Assembly: GCA_025506515.1 (NCBI GenBank)
Contig: CM046452.1
Location: 43,431,483 to 43,495,482, forward strand
Source: Flaveria trinervia
Lineage: Eukaryota; Streptophyta; Magnoliopsida; Asterales; Asteraceae
DNA: 64,000 nt
Reading direction: 5' to 3'
Positions 12,296-24,870 of the stretch are shown piece after piece. The translations under genes were made by a program, and so were the position numbers. The notes beneath the pieces are model-generated. The model did no database searches. It was not told the DNA's origin and saw nothing but the letters and a program-made list of their open reading frames with translations. How positions within the stretch are numbered: the first letter of the stretch is position 1; each line of letters begins with the position of its first letter.

Positions 12296-14848
12296 TCATA
12301 TGGATGTCCCTGCACATAAGATGAGATGATTAGTTTTGATTGGAACCCAAGCCTTGTTTGTTTCGGTTTCTTCCAATGATAGTGACATAATTGAACCAAA
12401 CTTTAAGCATGGGGGTTCAATGGATGTCATTGAAGAAGAGGTTTGGGCTGCAGCATCTTCCTTAATATTCCAATCCATCTTTTGGTTAATCATGGAGGAT
12501 GAGCTAGTTGAAGCTTTTGCAGCATGGAATTCTTCCAAAGCTTCTTTCTTTCCGGAAGAAGCCTTAACCACCCTTCCTTCCGAAGTAGTCTTCTTCTGGG
12601 ATGGTTTCAAGGGGACTCTTTTTTTTCTTTTGAGTCTTGAAAGCTTTAGCTTCCAAAACCATTTTCCCTTCGGAAGGACTTTCTTCCGAAAGCAACCTTG
12701 CGTCATAATCAAGCTTTACTTTTTTCATCACTTGAACCATTTCATAAGGTCCAAATGAGAAACCTTCCCTGACTCCTTCTCCTTTAACATTATTTGCATA
12801 ATGCATGCTAGCAGGATTGTAATAACAATCTTTGGCCATGTGGTTTTATAGACCACACATTATGCATGCAATGTTAATTTTTTGGGAACTTGAGGATTCT
12901 TATTTCTTGTTCTTTTTCTCTTCATCAGCAATCTTTCCCTTTAACTTCTCATCCTTTGGTATGATAGAAGTGCTGGTACTACACCCCTTTCCTAAATTAG
13001 AGTTAGCACCTGGAATCCAACTAAGATGAATACCCCCTTTTGTTTGGGTCTATCTTCAGCTTAGACTCAGCCACTTTCTTAGTAGTTTTTCTTGCTTCTT
13101 TAGCTCTGCTTCTTCTGGCTTTGGTGGTCAGGATTTGATCATCACAAGTAGAAATGACTTGATGTACCTATTCCTTCCCTATGGTGCTCTCTATTATTGC
13201 ATCATTCTTCAACACAAGTGAAGATGGGTCAGCAGATGGGACCTCTTGCTCTTCAGTACCACACCTTGGTTGTCTTATTGACTCATAGGAGTGTGGTGGA
13301 GCAATTTCATTGCTCCCCAATTCTTCTTTGTTTTGATAACAAATTTTGGAATGGGAGGATGATGCAATAACAGCTTGGAAGTTTTGCTCAAAAATAGCAT
13401 GCTTCCTAGCTTAAGCCTCCGCTGTGACAAGCTAGGCTTGAGCCTCAAACAATTTGGATATTAAATCCTTTATTTGAGTCTTATAGTTTATGTGTTCATG
13501 TTTTAATAAGGACATAGTTTTCTCCAACTCCTCAATTTTTCTTTGATAGTCAGATTTAGCCCTTTTAAAATCAGATTTCAAAACATTTAGAGACTCAATA
13601 TCGGATTTAATCTCCATATTGTGTTCCTGGTACAATTACCTTATTGTCATCTATTCCAGCTATGAGTGCTTGAGCAGGAGTCACATCCTATACATAAAGC
13701 TCCAGTCAACTTCTGGAGCCATTACAGCTGTCTTCGTTGACTTTCCTGTGGGCTTTGATGAAGAGGGATGTGTGGAGGCCTATGGGGTTCCCAGATTTGA
13801 CTTGGGAGCCTTGCATTCCCTTGAAAACTGACCAAGTTTGTTACAGTTGTAACATTTGGTCTTAGTTTTGTCAAACCCAAATTTGTTGTTGGTTGGGTTC
13901 TGGGGAGAATGCCTTCCAATCCTCTTAAAGAACTTCTTTGCTCTATAGGTTAAGAAAGCCATTTGTTGGACTATGTCCACATATTCAACATCATCTGGAC
14001 TGAAGTACACTAGATCATCAAAGCAATACTAATGGTCACTAAAGTGCTCGCTTCCTGAAACAAAGGCACAACTGTCCTAAAAGGAACTATGTTGAGCCTG
14101 TTGAGACCTTCGAGTCTTAGGAGATGTAATGTATGGTCTAGAAGAACATGATAGTTGCTGGCTGTATGTCAAGTAAGGATGTTTAGATTTTATGTCATCT
14201 TGTTTTCCATCTCCAAACGGTATCCATCAAGGATTCCATAGAGCTCAGTCATGGTAAGGATGTTTAGATTTTATGTCATCTTGATAGAGACACCGTAGAA
14301 CGTCCACTCAATAGGTAGTGCACTCATGAAATTTTTTGTGAGGTTATTAAGTTCAAGAGTAATTCCCACAGATTGAAGGGAATAAATAAGGTCCATGTAC
14401 CTGAAGTATTGCTGGCTGAGGGTCTCTCTAACAATGTAGGTGAAGTTCTCAAATTGCTGCTTTAGTGAGTCCTTCTTGGAGTCATTAGAGCTGGAGTACA
14501 TCATAGCATGTGCATCAAATAGTTCTTTGGCTGACTTGCAAGCTCAAACCCCACCATGATGGAGTTTGGTATTGCAGTCATAAGAATAGTCATTGCATTG
14601 CTATGTCCTGCTTCTTTCGGTCCTCATCAAAGTAGTCTTCAACGACTTTCTCTATCATGGCACTGTTTCCACCTGGTGCTGCCACCTTAGGTTTATACGA
14701 GCCATTGATGATAGATTGCCACATCTAGCTATCTTGGTACCTAATAAAGCCTTCAATGTGTCTGCTCCATGACCTGAAGTTTTCAGGGGTGATGATGGGT
14801 GCTTTAGTAATTGTCCCCATTTCTACTTCAGACTTGTTAAGGGCCATT
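12296..14848 (-). pseudogene. gag of element F (heavily mutated)
   Basis: A start at 14848 reads MALNKSEVEM and continues with Gag-like sequence (SWSRHIEGFIRY) but soon meets stops. The segment 14504-14271 (QFENFTYIVRETLSQQYFRYMDLIYSLQSVG) is typical copia Gag. The nucleocapsid knuckle near 13855-13810 reads CYNCNKLGQFSREC with Gln for the zinc-binding His. A coiled coil lies at 13635-13432 (DIESLNVLKSDFKRAKSDYQ). A second knuckle near 12870-12820 reads CIMCGL, a stop, then NHMAKDC. The Lys-rich linker at 12712-12540 contains TTCGGAAG-type motifs like those of the LTR. Confidence 0.7.
14173..14283. repeat. 30-bp direct duplication inside gag of element F
   Basis: The 30-bp segment starting GTAAGGATGTTTAGATTTTA occurs identically at 14173-14202 and 14254-14283. 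The intervening 51 bp make this an out-of-place duplication that disrupts the gag frame. It could also be an assembly artefact. Confidence 0.85.
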
Positions 14849-14920
14849 TTGAGTGTGGTGTAAGGAGGAGTGAAAAACAGGTTGATTAGGATGGTAAGAT
14901 CTCATAATCAAGACGCTAAA

Positions 14921-14935
14921 AAGCTCTTATACCTA
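14921..14935 (-). other. Decayed primer-binding site of element F
   Basis: Minus-strand TAGGTATAAGAGCTT differs at two positions from the Met-tRNA PBS seen in A and B. It lies next to the LTR end, 75 bp upstream of the gag start. Confidence 0.5.
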
Positions 14936-14936
14936 T

Positions 14937-15679
14937 TGCAGGATCGGTTTTATCACCTAACACTTGGATTTCTCTCAAACACACTTATACTACACTCAGA
15001 TCAGATGAAGCAGAATCTCTTCAAAGAGTTTATAATAATATAATAAGTAGCAAAGAACACAAAGAAATAATTTTCAAGGCACTTGTATATATTACTTCTC
15101 AATTCAAAGTATTACAAGACTCTTACAAGCATATTACATAACTTACAATGAGAAACTATATATACTACTACCTACAACTGGATATACTTTGATACCAGCT
15201 GGAACTAAAGCATATACTACAATGCTAAAGTTAAGGTATCTTAGATAAAGTATTATCTAAGATATGGTAGTCATGACATGTCCATGACTTATCTTTTGTC
15301 ACCAACTAAAGTTGGCAACTGTATCAACTAATAAAGGTGAATAGTGGAATAAAGTTGGTCAACTACATGGCTTTTGAGAAAATGCCTATCTCAGAGGTCT
15401 GCAGCGGAGTGTCAGAGAGAGACCATACTTATGTCCACTGGTTCATAGTAGTGTCTTCTAAAGGTTAGTTGGCTTCTAAAGAACAACTTCTTCGGAAGCC
15501 ACTTATACTTCGGAAGAGGCTACTTCTTTCGAGGCTTGAGGACTTCTTCTTTATTTCATACTTTGGAAGTTGACTTCTTATCTTTTCTTCGGAAGTTAAT
15601 CTTACACTTTGTTTTTGAAGAACTCCTTTTCCTTTGGAAGTTTCACACCTAGCTTCGGAAGTCCTTTATAGTTGTATCA
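14937..15679 (-). repeat. 5' LTR of element F with TTCGGAAG motif cluster
   Basis: Bounded by the PBS on one side and Athila integrase sequence on the other; the outer end is approximate. The minus-strand ends are TGATACAAC and GATCCTGCA. A TATA box (CTATATATAC, minus) lies at 15156-15165. Upstream of it, at about 15485-15665, TTCGGAAG or close variants occur about seven times. This is the same U3 layout as in families A and B, with another motif. Confidence 0.6.
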
Positions 15680-16203
15680 AAATAGTCTAAGTGATTTGGT
15701 TTTGGTTACACCATCCTTCTTCTTGATCCAACAAACACCTTTCAAATTGATTTATGGGAAGTCATGTCATCTGCTAATGGAACTAGAAGATAAGGGCTTT
15801 TGGGCACTTAAAGAAGCAAATCTAGACAAAGACCTTGCAGGAAAGAATCAATTCTTACAAATTCACGAATTAGAGGAATTGAGAGAACAAGCATATGAAA
15901 ACAATAGGGTTTACAAAGAAAAGACATGGAGATTCTACGACGCTCGATTAAAGAACACAAAATGATTTCATGTGGAGAACATGTCTTACTATATAACTCT
16001 CGTTTGCGTTTGTTTCCTGGAAAGCTGAAATCACGTTGGTCTGGACCTTACACGATCAAAAACGTGTTTCAAAATGGTGCCATTGAAATTGATAACCACG
16101 ACGATTTAAGTTTCATAGTAAATGGTCATCATTTGAAACCATATAGTGATAGACCAACCAAGATTCTCTCAGAGGAAGTACACCTCCACCCTGACAAAAC
16201 CTA
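15680..16203 (+). pseudogene. Athila-type Ty3-gypsy integrase C-terminus (fragment)
   Basis: The first frame reads TPFKLIYGKSCHLLMELEDKGFWALKEAN and ELEELREQAYENNRVYKEK. After a frameshift near 15955 the next frame reads GEHVLLYNSRLRLFPGKLKSRWSGPYTI, then VNGHHLKPY, ending at a stop at 16201-16203. These are hallmark phrases of the integrase C-terminal region in the Athila/Tat branch of Ty3-gypsy. The upstream part is missing because element F begins there. It looks like the oldest layer of the nest. Confidence 0.85.
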
Positions 16204-16711
16204 AGTGTGGGAAAGGGTCGCACCGAAGACCTAAAACTTAAACGCGATACCTATACATAGGTTTTTCTTGAAATTTTAACTTTTTAAGGACCGCACAAGC
16301 ACAAGAACTAGGTCATGTCCCATTATGCACGCTCCCATGCCTCTGCCAAATTTTCCCCATGATTTCCACTAACAACTCTAGAACATTGTAGGTCGAATTT
16401 AAGACAGATTCTAACAAGCACGGGGTCGTACCTAGCCAAGCACGCCCCTGTGTTTACTTTTCATGACCTGTATATAAATATAACACTTGTTCCATTCTTT
16501 CATCACACCCATTCCTGCTTAAAAACATCTAAGAAATGAAAGAATCAAGTCACAGAAGTTCAAACTGGAATCCTGTGAAGAAACCCCGTTCTGAAACGCG
16601 AGAGCCAATAACACAAGAATACTTCTTCAAGCTGCATGAACTAATCAAGAAAATGAATGAAATGAACATCGTCGCATCATAACACCTAGCTAAATATATC
16701 CAAAAATTTCA
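16204..16711 (+). other. Athila post-pol region with a 48-codon ORF
   Basis: Sequence after the integrase stop. An ORF of 48 codons at 16536-16682 starts MKESSHRSSNWNP and is rich in charged residues. Athila elements carry long untranslated or env-like sequence here, but nothing in this peptide identifies a function. The region ends at the LTR of D'. Confidence 0.4.
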
Positions 16712-19000
16712 TGTAAGTCCCCTTTCCCGGGACGCTCACGGCTGGTCAATCATTGCACATAAAACATATAATTACATTAACTTGGAATAAGCGTTGTAGT
16801 AGAAACATTAAAAAACAACATTTTCATTAAAATTTGCTTTTGCAAAATAATACAACATTCGTTACACAATTTCATTTGTTCGCATTACAATGCAAAAACC
16901 TTAAACAATAAGAATGCCATCCAAAAGAGCCAAGTAGCCACCTCGTGCCATCCTCAACAACTTTACCTAACAACTGGCAAATGCATAAAAAGTCAGCGTT
17001 GTTGAGTGAGTTCTAGTTTTAAAATAAATCATACTTTATCTTTCCTTTAAAATCATTCTTTATAATCGTTAGTGATCATGCATTATACATACACATAGAT
17101 AATATCATTATTATTTTCATCGATTATTCATTAACTTTCATTCATGCTTTCTTACTTTCATTCATGCATTCATCTTTACTTCTTTATATTCCAACCAAAA
17201 CCATGAAATTTACCCCACCGTCATGCATAAAGCGGGTACTGGGCCGAGGTCTGTCATAGACCCCCCGTCATGGTGCACAGCAGCCTGACCACAGTACCTA
17301 GGGTAAATTCAGGTGTACCATTGTCATGTGCTATACTCACCATCATGCATAAAGCGGATACTAGGCCAAGGTCTATTAAAGAGCCCCGTCTTGGCGCACA
17401 ACAGCCTGACCATAGTACCTAGGGTAAGCGACAAAGGTTCAATACAAATGGTCGGTCATAAAGACGGACCCCGGTGTGCATCCTTCTGGGGTAGCTAACC
17501 CGCACATCGTTGAACTAACACCCTTCACTGGGCGTGTTTCCACATACAAAGCTTGCAAGACTTACTTTACATTCCTTCATTCATTAATGCATGCATTCTA
17601 TCGTTATGTTCCTCTTTTCTTTATCTTCCACTTTACGTTACATAATACTTTCATTTCATTCATTAACATTCAATGTAAAGCCATGGGAAAATAAACATAA
17701 ATAATAAGGAACAACAACATATACATACAACATCACCATACAGGGCATCATCATACATACATAACATACATCATACATACCATCATGCATAAGCACCAAT
17801 CATCATCATACAATGCCCATCACATCATCTATGACCTCAAAAGTCAGCTTACATGAAATCCCGGGAACCTCCCAAGTTGAAGCCTACATTTCACTTTTTC
17901 CCCAAAAAGTCAAAAAATATTCTAAGTCTTCATCCGCATTTCTTTTTGTTCATCCGCATTTGTCCATCCGTATTAACTTTTGCTCATCCGCATTAACTTT
18001 TGTTCATCCGCATTAACTTTTGTTCATTCGCATTAACTTTTGTTCATTCGCATTAACTTTAGTTCATCCGCATTTGTTCATCCGCATTTCCTTTACTCAT
18101 CCATATTTGCTTTTACTCATCCGCATTGACTTTTACTCATGTGCATTGACTTTTACTCATCCACATTGACTTTTACTCATCCGCATTGACATTTACTCAT
18201 CCGCATTTTCTCTTTACTCATCCGGATTGACTTTTATTCAACCGCATTGACTTTTAATCATCCGCATTTGTCAATGCTCATCCGCATTTGTCAATGCTAA
18301 TCCGCATTTGTCAATGCTCATCCGCATTGACTTTTCCTCATCCGTATTGACTTTTACTCATCCGCATTTGTCAATGCTCATCCATATTTGTCAATGCTCA
18401 TACGCATTGACTTTCAACCGCATTAACAACACTTAGGCAAATTCTAAAACTTAAGCGCATGAGCCCTATTTGGGCGCCTGAGCAGCCCCATTCGCACTTA
18501 AACATCAGATTCAGTCCCCAAACACCATCTATCATGTCCTAAGTTTAAATCATACATTCTAAGCCTTAGAAACACAACCATAATATCATCACATATACAT
18601 AACCCAAATTCAGACCCCACCCGCAACATACACACATTCATACATACGGGTATGAAAACTAGTTTTATAAAAATGTACATTCATGCATTTCCAACCCCAA
18701 AATCAGTTAACATGTATGAAACCAGTTAAGAACATCTTAAACACACGAATTATTACCTTGAATTAGACTCTTCTTCTTGTTCTTCTTCAAAATCCGAATC
18801 TGCACTTTCTCTCTCTAAATGTCCGATGATTTGGGTGTTGTAAGAAGGAGTGGGCGGCCATGCCCACTTTACACCAACTTTCAAACCTTTTTGTCCTTTT
18901 GACACTTTTAACCCCTCAACTTGGGTTAAATAGCTTTTCTTTCTTTTTCTTCACCTTAATTCTTCTCTCTTTGACTCTAAAAAAATAACCAGGTGTTACA
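16712..19000 (-). repeat. LTR of minus-strand gypsy element D'
   Basis: The reverse complement starts TGTAACACCTGG and ends GGGGACTTACA. It aligns along its length with the family D LTRs (25243-27185 and 42119-43474): the opening with TTGGTGTAAAG and GGGCATGGCCGCC, the central GCGCCTGAGC motif, a GGGCCG block, and the ending with CAACGCTGA, GGATGGCA and the final TTACA. The family is the same but more divergent, so I call it D'. It is the 3' LTR, because its start abuts the polypurine tract at 28484-28500 once element C is removed. Confidence 0.85.
17928..18425. repeat. TCATCCGCATT array in gypsy D' LTR (about 26 units)
   Basis: About 26 degenerate units of 15-20 bp, TCATCCGCATT followed by GACTTTTAC, AACTTTTGT or TGTCAATGC. 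The unit TCATCCGCATTTGTCAATGC at 18258-18277 is identical to half of the hairpin at 10902-10921 in the copia A LTR. At the corresponding place the D LTRs carry a different array (CATGCGCCT). Confidence 0.93.
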
Positions 19001-19003
19001 AGT

Positions 19004-19243
19004 TGTAACATCCGCCTATTTTTCGAATTATAACCTGAACCCGTACTTTTTTTGAACTCTCATGATATACATTCCTTTATTAAACTTTTTTATTTTAATA
19101 AATCATATGGATAATAAACATAAAAAAGAAATTATTTTTAATTTTCATTTATTAAACCATAAAGAAGTTATAATAATTTTATAAGTTATAAGGTAAGGGT
19201 TGTGAATTTACAAAGTAATAATGGTCATTTATGAGTTTTAGTA

Positions 19244-19328
<85 letters not shown>

Positions 19329-22218
19329 ATATATATATATCAAAGTTTATTTACAAAACTTATAAATTTATATAAGTTTAAAGGCGTAATGAGAATTAGA
19401 TTTAATTTTAATCAATTGACAAATTATATATTTTTATTGATAAACTCTTTGAAGTTTCAGTAGACAATAATTCAATTATAAATTGCGTTAATAAGTTTGG
19501 GGCCAATTTTGCAATTATTGAAACTAAATTTAAAAGTTTATTACATAACTAATAAAGACCTAAAACTTCAGGGACCATATGTGTAATTATGTATACAACC
19601 CAAACCACCCCCCCCCCCCTTGCCCGTTTTCCCGACCATGTCTCCGGCCACACTTCCGGTCAAGCTACGGCGAGACCAATAAGACCAAATTTGTTGGAAT
19701 CAAGTAAATCGAACCGTTTCACTTCATTTTTTTACCATGTTCGAACCTTTAGCCACCATTAATTTGAATTAAACACTATTAGGTCGTTCATGATCTCAAA
19801 ACCAAAACAATGCACGAAATCCATCGGTTACAACACGGTTCTTGAACAATTGTATAAATATCCAATCTGAAACGCATCCTCTCACATTTCAAATTCAATG
19901 GTACACATAATTGCCATTAAAATAGAGTAATCAGCATCAATAATTGAAATTAAACTCTCACAGCCAACCGTAACTCATTTGAAATGAAACGACATCAATT
20001 GACCCTAAATAACATAATTTTGTTTTGATTGATTCTTTATAGCTTTCTGAATCATCAATCGCACAAAAAAACACTCAATCAACCCAATCGATCATCATCT
20101 TCGATCGCAACCAACACCACACTCGAACACCATTATCCGGGCTTCAATCTTCGAAATTGACAAGGGGCTTTGCATCAAGAACACCACACGAAGCTAACCT
20201 TAAGGTTAATTGAGTTATCATCAACGTTTGCACCTTGAAACACATCCACGCAGACACGACTTGTTCTTCATTCTTGCACGTTAGTTTTGCTTCAATTCGG
20301 GTAAATTAAACACATCTTTATACTCGATTTCACTTAGGGATCAAAAGCCCTAAGTTGGATCATGTTAACAACTTCGAGTTCGTGTTCAATTTGGATCAAA
20401 TCAAGTTAGGGTTTATGTGAAATTGGGGGAAATCAAAACTGATATTTTTTTAAACATTTAAAGGAGCATCTAATCAAATCTAGGCTTCTAGCCCAACCGG
20501 TTACCATGTCACCCTTGAATGCAAGAGGTCACGGGTTCGAACCCGGCCTCCAACATTTATTTTATTTATTTATTTTTGGTCATTTTTATATATTTTAAAC
20601 TTCAAGAAAATATACTAATATATTATTTAATCAAAGTAAAACTTATGGTGATAATTAAAACTTTTCAGATATTATTAAATTAATTTTAAAGGTACTAAAA
20701 AAAATTTATGATTCTAAATTTAGTCTTTTTAAAGAATAACAAAAGTTATAAAGTATTAATAATTCTTTTATGTAATTTAAATGCTAAAAATCTATTATGG
20801 ACCAAATTTAGATTATTTCAAAACATTAGGAGTTCACATGTTAAATAACACATTATTCAAATAGTTATTTAAATAATTATTTAAATAGTTAATTATTATC
20901 TAACCATTGAACCATGTTATATCATATTAGTAAATTTATTCCATAACTTTTAAACTCTTGAAACTAATAAAAAAATATAATTTTCTGTTATTTTTCATTC
21001 TTATTTTAAGGTTTTGGATATTGAATACTTTAATAAAAATCATTCAAAGGTTTAAAAACTTTATAAAATGATTTAACTAATATAAGTTATCCTACAAGTC
21101 ACTAAAATATGTATTCAATTATCTTTATCAAATTATAAATAATTAATTATTAATTTAATTATTTCTTTTCACACATTGTATTTACTCTTTATTAAATTAA
21201 TAAATTAAATCATTGAATCATTCATTATCATTCTTGGTCTTAAATATTTTATATATTTTTTTATTAAAACCAAAACATAAATGATTGTATTATTATATTT
21301 TTTATTAAATGTAATTATTAAAACCCCCAAATTCCAATCGAAACCCTAATTCATATTCAGTCGTTAATCTTATCTTTATTCTAATCCTAAGACACCAAAT
21401 CTTAGGTTGAATCATGAAGGAATCGTTGGAATCATCTTATCTTCTTAATATTATCTTAAGTGTACTTTATCACGTGAGTTTTCCAGGTGAGTTCTCCATG
21501 CCCCTTTTTACTTTATTTTCACACCTTTTGGGGTGAAACATGTTAACCTTATAAACTTACACTTGTAAACATCTTGATACTTGTAAATGCACATGCAATT
21601 CATCTTTACCTTTTTGTCATGGTTTTTGTGTTATTGTAAGTCTTATATGAGATACATATTTTGTTTACAATCATTAACTATTGCTAGCCTCACGACGTCT
21701 TAGATCTTTGGGCCTGACAAGCCTATTTGGTGCTAAAGTCGATGTATTGCCGACTCCTGATGACGTATGCTTGTTCATCATGGGAACCAAGTACACTTAG
21801 CCAATCTTATATACTTGTAATCAAGTCGAGGTTGGTTGTAACTGTATGTGTTCTATAAGCGTGCTAACTCGTAACCATGGACATGAATTGCTACTTGTAA
21901 CCCTTTTTACATATATATATGTATGCGTGTGATTAAACCATGGGAACTCACCAACTTTATAGTTGACCCTTTTTTTAACATGTTTCAGGTTTCCTACTTG
22001 AAGATCTTCTTGTGCTCATATAGGACTTGGACCTAGATTAATTGAAAGTCTTATGTTATTGGTTGTATTTTGATTGTTTTGTAATTACTTATTTGTCTTA
22101 TAATGTTTAATGAATAATGACATTTAATATTATTTAAACTTAATTAGTTCCATGTGCTATAAGCAATCGTCTCCCATTCGTCTGCCCCAATGATTCCGCC
22201 ATCGATCGGGGTGTGACA
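19004..22218 (+). repeat. 5' LTR of element C
   Basis: 3215 bp, TGTAACATCC to GGTGTGACA. It contains an (AT)n tract at about 19243-19340, a C-run near 19609-19619, a tRNA-like segment (20489-20544) and very AT-rich DNA from 20560 to 21300. No coding region is seen. It matches the 3' LTR throughout when the inserted D LTR is skipped. Confidence 0.92.
20489..20544 (+). ncRNA. tRNA-like / SINE-like Pol III promoter in C LTR (copy 1)
   Basis: TAGCCCAACCGG at 20489-20500 matches the A-box consensus TRGCNNARYNGG, and GGTTCGAACCC at 20534-20544 is a perfect B box. They are 33 nt apart, as in tRNA genes. A small stem CTTG...CAAG lies between them, where an anticodon arm would be, and TTTATTT-rich sequence follows. 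The acceptor stem does not pair convincingly, so I read this as a tRNA-derived SINE head captured by the LTR, not a tRNA gene. Confidence 0.6.
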
Positions 22219-23441
22219 GATTGGTATCAGAGCCATGGTTATAAGGATTTAGGTTATTAGAAATGAAATGACCTAGACTATAACTAAGTACTTTACACAT
22301 GAGTCCTCTCATGTATTTTATATGCATAGATAGGATTTTATGTGCCCTATGTGTTATACTTGATTATGTGATTATATGTCTTATGTATTTATGCTTATAC
22401 TTTGAATCTTATCAATGCGCACACGTACCTTAAGTTATATTCTAAGGCATTATTTGCCTGAATCAAATGTTTTTAAAATGAGCTTTGAATCTTTATTCGT
22501 GGTATTCAAGTCTTGTCAAAGTCTATGTCCTATAACTTGAAACATGTAATGCTCGAAGAGTGGGATGCATGTATCTCGAGGTGTTCTATCTAGGCAAGGT
22601 ATTCATATAAATCCAAATCAACCGATAGATCCGTTTACCTTACCTGGGAACCCTTGGGGTGTGTGTCTGCTTATAGGTACGCATGTCTTCATTAAGGTTG
22701 TAGTTGACCTAATACTTTGATAAGTCAACGTAATGTTTTGGTTTGTAAACCGAACATTACACTCAAAACATCTTGTTATTTTGACTCGTTTCTTCATTGA
22801 TTTTGTTCCCTTGAATCTTAAACTCATTATCACAAATCTCTTAACAACCCTTAATAATCTTTCCGAATGCCTTCCCCGCAAAACCGCACTTATCCTGAAA
22901 ACCTACTACAATGATGCTCTCATTCTAAATTGAAACTTTAATCTAAAAAACGATTCTCATATCAACGTTAAACTAATGAAACTTTGAAAACCTCAACGAA
23001 ATAGTGAACAAGAATTGATCATTTAAGAACCCTGTTAAAGTTATTTACTTGAGAAGATCCTATGAAATTCATATCCCATCCAAAAGCATATTGAACTTAT
23101 TTCTCATGCTCGTTAAGCCGAGTTCCGTATCGATCTAATGTTTGGTGTCTCACTCATGGCAAAACCTTCCTAACCGTCTCGAACCGTGTAAAATACAAAA
23201 GTGTATCAATTAAAGTTCTAAATTAATGGTTTTATACACTTTGTCACGAAGCACATGAAACCATGAATTAAGAAATTTCACAACTTAAGCATAGCAAAAC
23301 ATCACAATTAAACTTGTTGAATTTAAATGCCTCCAAGAGTTTATTTGTGAACGCAAAATGAAAATTTAAGTCTCCTCATATTTTGAAATCAGCCTTCCCG
23401 TGATTAAATTTCGAGACGAAATTTCTTAAAGTAGGGGAGAC
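22219..23441 (+). other. Internal region of element C (PBS, no gag-pol, PPT)
   Basis: TGGTATCAGAGCC at 22222-22234 is a perfect PBS for initiator Met-tRNA, 3 bp after the LTR. The purine tract AAAGTAGGGGAGA at 23428-23440 precedes the 3' LTR. Between them, short ORFs on both strands have no recognisable protein similarity. The region is too short for gag-pol, so C depends on another element for movement. Confidence 0.8.
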
Positions 23442-23679
23442 TGTAACATCCACCTATTTTTTGAATTATAACCCGAACCTGTACGCTTTTTGAACTCTCA
23501 TGATATAAATTCCTTTATTAAACTTATTTATTTTAATAAATCATATGGATAATAAACATTAAAAAGAAATTATTTTTAATTTTCATTTATTAAATCAAAA
23601 ACAAGTTATAATAATTTTATAAGTTACAAGTAAGGGTTGTAAATTTACAAAGTAATAATGGTCATTATGAGTTCTAGTA

Positions 23680-23726
<47 letters not shown>

Positions 23727-24814
23727 AATTTTAATCAATTGACAAGTTATATCTTTATATTGATAAACTCTTTGAAGTTTCAATAGACAATAATTCAATT
23801 ATAAATTGGGTTAATAAGTTTGGGGCCAATTTTGCAATTATTGAAACTTAATTGAAAAGTTTATTACATAAACTAATAAAGACCTAAAACTTCAGGGACC
23901 ATATGTGTAATTATGTCTAAAACCCAAACCAACCACCCCCCTGCCCATTTTCCCGGCCATGTCTCCGGCCACACTTCCGGTCGAGCTCCGGTGAGACCAA
24001 TAAGACCAAATTTGTTGGAATCAAGTAAATCGAACCATTTCACTTCATTTGTTCACCATGTTCGAACCATTAGCCACCATTAATTTGAATTAAACACTAC
24101 TAGGTCGTTCGTGATCTCAAAACCAAAACAATGCTCGAAATCCAATCGGTTACAACACGGTTCTTGATCAATTGTATAAATTATCCAATCTGAAACGCAT
24201 CCTCTCACATTTCGAATTCAATGATACACATAATTGCCATTAAAACAGAGTAATCAGCATCAATAAATGAAATTAAACTCTCACACCCAACCGTAACTCA
24301 TTCGACATGAAACAACATCAATTGACCCTAAATAACATAGGGATTTTGTTTTGATTGACTCTTTAAAGCTTTTTGAATCATCAATCGCACAAACAAAACA
24401 CTCAATCAACCCAATCGATCATCATCTTCGATCGAAACCTACACCACACTCAAACACCATTATTTGGGCTTCAATCTTCGAAATTGACAAGGGGCTTTGC
24501 ATCAAGAACACCACACGAAGCTAACCTCAAGGTTAATTGAGTTATCATCAACGTTTGCACCTTGAAACACATCCATGCAGACACGACTTGTTCTTCATTC
24601 GTGCATGTCAGTTTCGCTTCAATTCGGGTAAATTGAACACATCTTTATACTTGATTTCACTTAGAGATCAAAAGCCCTAAGTTGGATCATGTTAACAACT
24701 TCGAATTTGTGTTCAATATGGATCAAATCAAGTTAGGGTTTATGTGAAATTAGGGGAAATCGAAACTGATATTTTTTGAACATTTAAAGGATCATCTAAT
24801 CAAATTTGGGCTTC

Positions 24815-24870
24815 TAGCCCAACCGGTTACCATGTCACCCTTGAATGCAAGAGGTCACGGGTTCGAACCC
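24815..24870 (+). ncRNA. tRNA-like / SINE-like Pol III promoter in C LTR (copy 2)
   Basis: Second LTR copy of the segment at 20489-20544, with identical A box (24815-24826) and B box (24860-24870). Both boxes are unchanged although the LTRs differ at many other places. Confidence 0.6.

Larger units (their letters stand above)
11166..15679 (-). mobile_element. Ty1-copia element F (SIRE-like), interrupted by element A
   Basis: On the minus strand this shows a 5' LTR (14937-15679), a decayed PBS, gag, protease and the start of integrase, and then stops where element A begins. The rest of F should lie to the left of A, outside the window. The domain arrangement (Gag knuckle, coiled coil, second knuckle, DSG protease) is that of A and B, so it belongs to the same wider lineage but a third family. 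It is the most decayed copia copy here. Confidence 0.75.

Noticed and set aside
17928..18425. A CRISPR-like array
   Set aside because: Units are degenerate, spacers are not unique or of constant length, and the context is a plant LTR.
19243..19340. Long AT tracts as an origin or matrix attachment region
   Set aside because: They are simple (AT)n microsatellites of different length in the two C LTRs, with no other supporting signal.
20489..20544. A functional tRNA gene
   Set aside because: A and B boxes are good but the acceptor arms do not pair and no cloverleaf is complete.
22618..22933. Overlapping frames on both strands inside element C as possible remnants of gag
   Set aside because: No Gag or Pol motifs, biased composition, and neither frame extends; consistent with chance.
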